DNA of 5,935 nt from NCBI GenBank assembly GCA_038251625.1, contig JBBSBE010000193.1:1-5935 (forward strand), given 5' to 3'. Position numbers and translations under genes: made by a program. This stretch comes from JBBQXK01 sp038251625 (GTDB lineage: Bacteria > Pseudomonadota > Alphaproteobacteria > Rhodobacterales > Rhodobacteraceae). Below the pieces are notes generated by a model. The model did not search any database, was not told the DNA's origin, and was given only the letters and a program-made list of their open reading frames with translations. Of this stretch, positions 1 to 4,599 are shown piece by piece (position 1 is the stretch's first letter; each line of letters opens with the position of its first letter).

Positions 1-1101
1 CATCTCGCAGGCCGCATCGGTGCCCGCGTCCCCCTGCTTGAGGTTCACGATACCGACAGGATAGGGCGTCACACCTTCGGGCCAGATGATGCCCTTGTCA
101 TCGTGGCTGGCCTCGATGATCGCGCCCAGAAGGCGGCTGACGCCGATCCCGTGGCTGCCCATCTCGACGGGCACACGCTCGCCCTTGTCGTTCACCACAA
201 CGGCGCCCATGGGTTCGGAATACTTCGTGCCGAAATAGAAGATCTGTCCCACCTCGATCCCGCGCCCGACCTTGCGCCGGGCCTCGGGGATCTGGTTGAA
301 AAGGGCGGGGTCGTGGGTTTCGTCGGTCCGGGCGTAGACCGTCGTGAACTCGCGGCAGATGCCTGCCACTTCCTCGCGGTCGTCATAGTCGACCGCGCGG
401 TTGCCGAGCTTCAATTCGGTCACCGCATCATCGTAGAACACCTCGCTTTCGCCGGTGGACGCAAGCACCAGGAATTCATGCGTGTCGTCGCCCCCGATGG
501 GCCCGCTGTCGGCGCGCATCGGAATGGCCGTCAGGCCCATGCGTTCGTAGGTGCGCAGGTAGCTGACCATGTGGCGGTTGTAGGCGTGCAGCGCGGCGGG
601 CTTGTCCACGTCGAAGTTGTAGCCGTCCTTCATCAGGAACTCGCGCCCGCGCATCACGCCGAAGCGGGGGCGCATCTCATCGCGGAATTTCCACTGGATG
701 TGGTAGAGCGTCAGCGGCAGGTCCTTGTAGCTTCCCACATGGCTGCGGAAGATATCGGTGATCATCTCCTCGTTCGTGGGGCCATAGAGAAGCTCGCGCT
801 TCTGGCGGTCGGTGATGCGCAGCATCTCCTCACCATAGTCGCCATAGCGGCCGCTTTCGCGCCAAAGGTCGGCGGGCTGGATGGTGGGCATTAGCAGCGG
901 GATGTGCCCTGCGCGCGCTTGTTCCTGGTGCACGATCTCTTCGATCCGGCGCAGAACGCGAAGGCCGAGGGGAAGCCAGGAATAGATGCCGGCGGCCTGC
1001 TGCTTGATCATCCCCGCCCGCAGCATGTAGCGGTGCGACACGATCTGCGCCTCGGCGGGGTTTTCCTTCAGGACGGGCAGAAAATAGCGGGTCAGGCGCA
1101 T
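1..1101 (-). CDS. proS: Prolyl-tRNA synthetase, compact alphaproteobacterial type (C-terminus beyond window)
   Basis: Class II aminoacyl-tRNA synthetase that charges tRNA-Pro with proline in the cytoplasm. I translated the complement by hand: 367 uninterrupted residues from an ATG at 1099-1101, beginning MRLTRYFLPVLKENP, a typical ProRS start. Visible landmarks are the motif 1 region (about residues 41-72), the TNEE loop (109-112), motif 2 around F139-R140-D141-E142 continuing to RPRFGVMRGREF, and motif 3 GSHGIGVSR (315-323) with R323. Only about 175 residues separate motifs 2 and 3, so the roughly 180-residue INS editing domain of Escherichia coli-type ProRS is absent or reduced to a remnant, as is known for alphaproteobacterial enzymes of about 440 residues. 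Some 70-80 C-terminal residues (anticodon-binding domain) should lie left of base 1. The gene follows the HTH gene by 58 bases on the same strand. Identification is firm. Confidence 0.97.
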   Translation of the reverse strand, partial: MRLTRYFLPVLKENPAEAQIVSHRYMLRAGMIKQQAAGIYSWLPLGLRVLRRIEEIVHQEQARAGHIPLLMPTIQPADLWRESGRYGDYGEEMLRITDRQKRELLYGPTNEEMITDIFRSHVGSYKDLPLTLYHIQWKFRDEMRPRFGVMRGREFLMKDGYNFDVDKPAALHAYNRHMVSYLRTYERMGLTAIPMRADSGPIGGDDTHEFLVLASTGESEVFYDDAVTELKLGNRAVDYDDREEVAGICREFTTVYARTDETHDPALFNQIPEARRKVGRGIEVGQIFYFGTKYSEPMGAVVVNDKGERVPVEMGSHGIGVSRLLGAIIEASHDDKGIIWPEGVTPYPVGIVNLKQGDAGTDAACEM

Positions 1102-1108
1102 CGTGTGG

Positions 1109-1114
1109 CTTTCC
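1109..1114 (-). promoter_or_regulatory. Ribosome binding site of proS
   Basis: Read on the minus strand this is GGAAAG, seven bases before the ATG at 1101. It supports that start over any internal one. The 58-base gap to the HTH gene contains no clear hairpin-plus-T-run terminator and no convincing promoter. Confidence 0.6.
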
Positions 1115-1159
1115 GGGTCGGGGTTCGGTCAGGCCAGTGTCCTATGCCAAGCGTCGCTG

Positions 1160-1684
1160 TCAGGCAAGCGGGCGCCCTGCCGGCATACGAATCCCGTCGG
1201 CCATAAGATCTTCCACGAAGAAGGCAGCGAACTGGGCGCGTCCGCTGACCCCGGCCTTGGTATAGACGCGGGACAACTGCGCCCGCACGGTGCCGTGCGC
1301 CGCGCCACGCACGGCGGCGATTTCAGCCACGTCGAGCCCTTTCAGCGCGAAAAGCCCGACATCATGCTCTGCAGCCGTCAGGCCCCACGCGGTGAACTGC
1401 GCCTCAATCACCTCGGCCAGCGCACCCGAGGCCGTGGCCAGCGCCACCTCCTGCGCGCGCACCCGTTCCAGCGTGCGGCGCAGATCGACGGCGCCGGCGG
1501 CAAGCCCCGTCACCAGCGCGATGGAGACCAGCGCCTCGACCACCAGATGCGGCGACAGCGTGCCCGAGAGCCAGTCCCCGAACACGTCGCCCAGAAAGAA
1601 GGTGGCAGCCAACGCCTGGATCAACAGCAAAAGGGCCGGGGCGGCGATCCGACCCGGCCCTGCGCGACGATTTCGTTTGATCAA
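1160..1684 (-). CDS. Membrane-anchored LuxR-type helix-turn-helix regulator
   Basis: A 174-residue protein, probably a one-component transcription regulator held in the inner membrane. Residues 13-31 and 49-67 are hydrophobic and look like two membrane helices joined by a short loop (32-48). A charged, probably helical linker (about 68-97) follows. Residues 101-156 resemble a LuxR/GerE C-terminal HTH: GLTAAEHDV corresponds to the LTxRE start, then LDVAEIAAVRGAAHGTVRAQ, then VYTKAGVSGRAQF. The start is TTG at 1682-1684, overlapping the TGA of the cytochrome b gene (shared bases TTGA). No ATG lies in frame until near the C-terminus and there is only a weak GGGG upstream, so translational coupling is likely. 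No phospho-acceptor or ligand-binding domain is present. Its target is unknown; regulation of its own operon is an inference. Confidence 0.82.
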   Translation of the reverse strand: MIKRNRRAGPGRIAAPALLLLIQALAATFFLGDVFGDWLSGTLSPHLVVEALVSIALVTGLAAGAVDLRRTLERVRAQEVALATASGALAEVIEAQFTAWGLTAAEHDVGLFALKGLDVAEIAAVRGAAHGTVRAQLSRVYTKAGVSGRAQFAAFFVEDLMADGIRMPAGRPLA

Positions 1685-2316
1685 AGCCGTGGCCCCGGCC
1701 CCCGGCGCGCACCCGCGAGCATGGGGCGCAGAAGATTGTGCCGCATGCGGCGGCTTTCCACCGCCACGCCCGCCACGTGCAGGGCTGCAAGGATCAGAAT
1801 CAGATTTGCCGCCACTTCATGCACCTCCTTCAACACACCGCCCTCATTCTCTGCGTCCCCCGCGCCCAGATCGAGTTGCGACCAGTCAGCGGTTTCGATG
1901 GCCTTTGATCGCTCGTAAGAGCCCAACGGCCCGGTACCCGTCATGGCGATGCCCGTGCCGATGATGACGCAAAGTGTGGCCCAGAACAGATAGACCATCA
2001 GCGCACCGGCGGGATTGTGCGAGCGGTAGCGCGCGGGCCTGCCCTGCGCAAGCGCAGAGAGGTGCTGCCCCGCTGCACGCAGGTTCGGCGGGAAGGCCGA
2101 GAAGCGCGCCTCTGGCGGCCCCACGACACCCCAGACAAGCCGCAAGGCCAGAAGGGCGAGCCCCGTCCAGCCGATCCAGACATGGGCCAGTCCGCCACCC
2201 TCTGTCAGCACGGCGTTGAGCAGGACGACGGCGGCGATGCCCCAATGTGTAAGGCGGACCACCGGATCCCAGAGGCCGGGGGGGCCGGCCTCTGGTTCGG
2301 GCGCAAGCGCGGCCAT
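1681..2316 (-). CDS. Cytochrome b561-type di-heme membrane protein (Ni/Fe-hydrogenase cytochrome b-like)
   Basis: A 211-residue integral membrane protein of the bacterial cytochrome b561 / HyaC-like family, which carries electrons across or within the inner membrane using b-type haems. Four hydrophobic segments are visible: about 22-38, 46-65, 104-124 and 167-187. Candidate haem-ligand histidines are H24 (RLTHWGIA), H45 (GLAHVWIG), H166 (VHEVAANL) and H180 (ALHVAGV). H100 sits in SHNPAGA, a sequence typical of the family at the start of helix 3. The frame is open further upstream to 2547, but that part is the out-of-frame complement of the PepSY gene. I therefore use the ATG at 2314-2316, which gives a normal family N-terminus, lies one base after the PepSY stop and has an AAGGG eight bases upstream. 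The electron donor and acceptor are not evident; superoxide-oxidase-like or cytochrome-c-linked roles are both possible. Confidence 0.92.
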   Translation of the reverse strand: MAALAPEPEAGPPGLWDPVVRLTHWGIAAVVLLNAVLTEGGGLAHVWIGWTGLALLALRLVWGVVGPPEARFSAFPPNLRAAGQHLSALAQGRPARYRSHNPAGALMVYLFWATLCVIIGTGIAMTGTGPLGSYERSKAIETADWSQLDLGAGDAENEGGVLKEVHEVAANLILILAALHVAGVAVESRRMRHNLLRPMLAGARRGPGPRL

Positions 2317-2317
2317 G

Positions 2318-2584
2318 TCAGTCGCCCTTGGTGATCTTGGTGACCACACCGGTCTTGGGATCGATATAGAGATCCCAGGTCGCTCCGGTGGCGGTCTCGG
2401 CGCATTTGGCCTCGATCTTGCCATCCTCGGCCTCGAAACGCTTGGCCGGGCAGCCTGCGGCGTCAAGCGCGGCGCGCACCTCGTCGGCGTTCGTGCCAAG
2501 GCGGTCGCCCATCGCGGGCAAAGCAAGCGCTGCGCAAGGCAGGGCAAGGAACAGGGTCGCGGCTGCGAAAGCGGTGGTCTTCAT
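2318..2584 (-). CDS. Small exported PepSY-domain-like protein
   Basis: An 88-residue precursor with a clear signal peptide: MKTTA, a hydrophobic stretch to about residue 21, and a likely signal peptidase I site after ALA (residues 19-21). The mature part is about 67 residues. It has the PepSY-like pattern of a short helix with a DEVRAALDAAG segment, followed by strands containing KIEAKC, WDLYIDPKTG and a final VTKITKGD. The WDLYIDPKTGxVxKI ending is the usual PepSY signature. Two cysteines remain after cleavage (C45, C61) and could form a disulfide in the periplasm. It is first in the leftward operon, one base ahead of the cytochrome b gene, which suggests a joint role at the periplasmic face. 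PepSY domains are otherwise known as peptidase inhibitors or parts of iron-reductase membrane proteins; the function here is unknown. Confidence 0.88.
   Translation of the reverse strand: MKTTAFAAATLFLALPCAALALPAMGDRLGTNADEVRAALDAAGCPAKRFEAEDGKIEAKCAETATGATWDLYIDPKTGVVTKITKGD
2325..2329 (-). promoter_or_regulatory. Ribosome binding site supporting the cytochrome b561 start
   Basis: On the minus strand this is AAGGG, eight bases before the ATG at 2316. It lies inside the last codons of the PepSY gene. It favours the 211-residue form over the longer open frame reaching 2547. Confidence 0.45.
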
Positions 2585-2800
2585 TGGTCGGCTCCTTTGG
2601 TTTCGCTCTGTGCCGGGGCGCGATCACCGATCGTGTCGCCCACCCCGTCACGCCGCCAGCCATGCACCGTGCCGCAGCGCAGCGTCGATCCGCCTTGCGC
2701 TTAGGCGGGCCTGCGTAAGCGGATGCTGACGCGGTGGCGCGGGTCTTGAAGCAGGGCCTGCGCTCTGCCATGTCTGAGAAAACGCGGGAGATGTGTTCTG
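2585..2800. other. Divergent intergenic region with short inverted repeats
   Basis: 216 bases between two divergently read gene sets; no coding potential I trust on either strand. It must carry the leader of the PepSY operon (leftward) and of the permease operon (rightward). Short symmetrical elements: CGATC-ACC-GATCG (2621-2633), CCGCCT/AGGCGG with a 7-base loop (2690-2708), CGCTTA/TAAGCG with a 12-base spacer (2698-2721, overlapping the previous one) and GCAGG-G-CCTGC (2751-2761). GGGCCTGCG occurs twice (2707-2715 and 2754-2762). Rightward, TTGAAG at 2746-2751 is a possible -35, but the hexamer 17 bases on (CATGTC) is a poor -10. I see no convincing leftward promoter. GGGAG at 2786-2790 is the only candidate ribosome binding site for the permease. 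Confidence 0.6.
2592..2598 (-). promoter_or_regulatory. Strong ribosome binding site of the PepSY gene
   Basis: On the minus strand this reads AAAGGAG, seven bases before the ATG at 2584. It is the best Shine-Dalgarno match in the window and fits the first gene of an operon whose downstream members rely on coupling. Confidence 0.8.
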
Positions 2801-3886
2801 ATGGCTTTGCCGTTGCAGGAACAGGCGAAGTATTGGGGCATAGCGGCGGTGGTGCTGTTCGCGTCCCTGTGGCTTCTGGGCGATGTCATCCTGCCCTTTG
2901 TCGCGGGCGGGGCCATCGCGTATTTCCTTGATCCCATAGCCGACCGGCTGCAACGGCTGGGCCTGAGCCGTGTGGCGGCAACCACGCTGATTTCACTGTT
3001 CATGCTGCTGATCGCGGTTGCACTGGTTTTGGCGGTGGTCCCGACCTTGGCGCGCCAACTGACCGAACTGATCAATGCTGCACCCGGCATCTTCAAGCAG
3101 CTACAGAATTTTCTGGTCGAGCGCTTCCCCGAATTGACGGATGAAACCTCGACCGTGCGGCAAAGTATCGAAGGCCTTGGCCGGACGATCCAGTCGCGTG
3201 GCGGCGAGTTTGCCAATGCGATCCTCGGCTCGGCGCTCAGCGTGATCAACGCGGTGGTCTTCATCGTGGTGGTGCCGGTCGTGTCGTTCTACCTCTTGCT
3301 TGACTGGGACAAGATGGTTGCGCGAATCGACACGCTTCTGCCCCGCGATCACAGCCCGGTCCTGCGCCGCCTTGCGGGCGAAGTGGACGGGGTGCTGGCC
3401 GCCTTCGTGCGCGGGCAGTTAAGCGTCTGCCTGATCCTTGGCACTTTTTATGCGCTGGCACTGATGCTGGCGGGGCTGCAATTCGGCCTGATCGTGGGGG
3501 TGATCGCGGGGGCCATCACCTTCATTCCTTATGTGGGCGCGCTGGTTGGCGGCGCGCTGGCCATCGGCCTCGCACTATTCCAGTTCTGGGGTGACTGGAT
3601 GCAGATCGGCATCGTCGCTGCCATCTTCATGCTGGGCCAGTTTCTGGAAGGCAACGTGATCACGCCCAAGCTGGTGGGCGAATCCGTCGGGCTGCATCCG
3701 GTGTGGCTGCTTTTTGCCCTGTCGGTCTTTGGCACGCTTTTCGGGTTTCTTGGCCTTCTCGTCGCCGTACCGCTGGCGGCATCGCTTGGGGTTCTCACGC
3801 GATTTGGCATCGAGAAGTATCAAAAAAGCGTGCTCTATCAGGGGCAACATCACGGCCATGAGGGGCCGGATGACGGCGCTGCATGA
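2801..3886 (+). CDS. perM: AI-2E / PerM-family transporter
   Basis: A 361-residue polytopic inner-membrane protein of the AI-2E transporter family (PerM, YdiK, TqsA; formerly UPF0118). Hydrophobic segments lie at about 12-44 (two close helices), 59-82, 144-168, 208-227, 228-257, 269-286 and 301-335. A soluble, amphipathic stretch (about 83-140) separates helices 3 and 4, as is typical. Family motifs are YFLDPIADRLQRLGLSR (41-57), SFYLLLDWDKM (162-172), VRGQL (203-207), FIPYVGALVGG (241-251) and ITPKLVGESVGLHPVWLL (287-304). Length and layout are full. The C-terminus ends in a histidine-rich tail (QHHGHEGPDD). The ATG at 2801 is ten bases after GGGAG. The stop overlaps the hdaA start as ATGA. 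The family name comes from E. coli TqsA, reported to export autoinducer 2; many members have other or unknown substrates, so none is assigned. The symbol perM is used by family only. Confidence 0.93.
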   Translation: MALPLQEQAKYWGIAAVVLFASLWLLGDVILPFVAGGAIAYFLDPIADRLQRLGLSRVAATTLISLFMLLIAVALVLAVVPTLARQLTELINAAPGIFKQLQNFLVERFPELTDETSTVRQSIEGLGRTIQSRGGEFANAILGSALSVINAVVFIVVVPVVSFYLLLDWDKMVARIDTLLPRDHSPVLRRLAGEVDGVLAAFVRGQLSVCLILGTFYALALMLAGLQFGLIVGVIAGAITFIPYVGALVGGALAIGLALFQFWGDWMQIGIVAAIFMLGQFLEGNVITPKLVGESVGLHPVWLLFALSVFGTLFGFLGLLVAVPLAASLGVLTRFGIEKYQKSVLYQGQHHGHEGPDDGAA

Positions 3887-4599
3887 CCGGCCAGCTGACG
3901 TTTGATCTGCCAGCGCGCGCGGCGCTGGGGCGCGAGGATTTCTTCGTCTCGCCCGCCAACGCCACCGCGCTTGCGGCGGTGGAGGCGCCGCAGGACTGGC
4001 CGGACGGGCGGCTCTTGATCCTGGGGCCAACCGGGGCAGGTAAGACGCATCTGGTGCAGGTCTGGGCGGCTGCGCTGCCCGCAGGGGCGCAGGTGATCCC
4101 TGCGACGGCGCTCGCGGGGGCGGATGTTCCGGCCCTGGCAGCCGGGGGTGCCGTGGCGGTAGAGGATGCAGAGCAGACCATCGGCGCGGGTGAGGCCGCA
4201 CTTTTCCACCTGCACAATCTGATCGCCGAAACGGGGGGGCGGCTGCTTGTTACCGCCGCACTCCCGCCGCGGGACTGGGGCCTTGCGCTGCCCGATCTGA
4301 AAAGCCGGATGGAGGCGATCCCGGTGGTGCGGCTCGACCTGCCCGATGACGCGCTTCTGGCCGCCGTGCTGGCCAAGCTTTTTGCCGACCGACAGCTTGC
4401 GGTGCCCGCCGTCTTGATCGGCTACCTTCTGCCCCGGATGGAACGCAGCTTTGCAGCCGCCGCCGACATTGTGGCCCGCCTTGATGCCGCGGCACTGGCG
4501 CGCAAGCAGGCTATCACCCAGCGGTTGGCATCCGAGGTGCTGGACAGCAAGGATGCGGACGGCGAGGATGCCGCGTCCAGCAGCCCGAGCCCGCAATGA
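3883..4599 (+). CDS. hdaA: HdaA: DnaA-related regulator of replication initiation (Hda homologue)
   Basis: A 238-residue AAA+ protein related to the ATPase domain of DnaA but without the DNA-binding domain IV. Hda proteins bind the DNA-loaded beta clamp and stimulate ATP hydrolysis by DnaA, preventing re-initiation; in Caulobacter the homologue is HdaA. Visible elements are an N-terminal QLTFDLP (4-10) fitting a clamp-binding motif, GREDFFVSPAN (16-26), Walker A GPTGAGKT (48-55), a Walker B-like VAVEDAE (91-97), a sensor I region around LLVTAALPPRDW (121-132), the box VII sequence LKSRMEAIP with the likely arginine finger R142, and a sensor II-like R188. A low-complexity acidic/serine tail (about 222-238) follows. 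The start overlaps the permease stop (ATGA, 3883-3886) and has no good ribosome binding site, so expression is probably coupled. A dnaA gene is excluded by the missing N-terminal and C-terminal domains. Confidence 0.93.
   Translation: MTGQLTFDLPARAALGREDFFVSPANATALAAVEAPQDWPDGRLLILGPTGAGKTHLVQVWAAALPAGAQVIPATALAGADVPALAAGGAVAVEDAEQTIGAGEAALFHLHNLIAETGGRLLVTAALPPRDWGLALPDLKSRMEAIPVVRLDLPDDALLAAVLAKLFADRQLAVPAVLIGYLLPRMERSFAAAADIVARLDAAALARKQAITQRLASEVLDSKDADGEDAASSSPSPQ

Noticed and set aside
103..894. 263-residue plus-strand open frame
   Set aside because: It is the complement of proS, whose minus-strand translation matches ProRS motifs throughout. The plus-strand frame is an artefact of GC-rich codon use.
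1676..1685. Perfect 10-base palindrome TTTGATCAAA at the cytochrome b / HTH junction, considered as an FNR-type site
   Set aside because: FNR-type sites need TTGAT and ATCAA halves separated by four bases, which is not the case here. A palindrome of this length is expected by chance several times in 6 kb, and this one is made of coding bases.
1103..1964. Two long plus-strand frames across the HTH and cytochrome b genes
   Set aside because: The translations are rich in Arg, Ala, Pro and Ser with no domain pattern, while the minus strand gives coherent membrane and HTH proteins.
2317..2547. 77-residue N-terminal extension of the cytochrome b frame
   Set aside because: It overlaps the PepSY gene out of frame, has an arginine/proline-rich non-membrane composition, and the internal ATG at 2316 gives a normal family start with a ribosome binding site.
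2746..2774. Possible rightward sigma-70 promoter (TTGAAG, 17-base spacer, CATGTC)
   Set aside because: The -10 hexamer matches consensus at only two of six positions, so I do not list it as a promoter.
2648..3264. Minus-strand frames opposite the permease start (101 and 187 residues)
   Set aside because: They lie antisense to a well-recognised AI-2E family protein and show no signal peptide, motif or plausible domain.
3575..4596. Long minus-strand frames opposite perM and hdaA (208, 193 and 248 residues)
   Set aside because: They are antisense to motif-complete genes, with low-complexity Arg/Ala/Pro-rich translations typical of shadow frames in GC-rich DNA.
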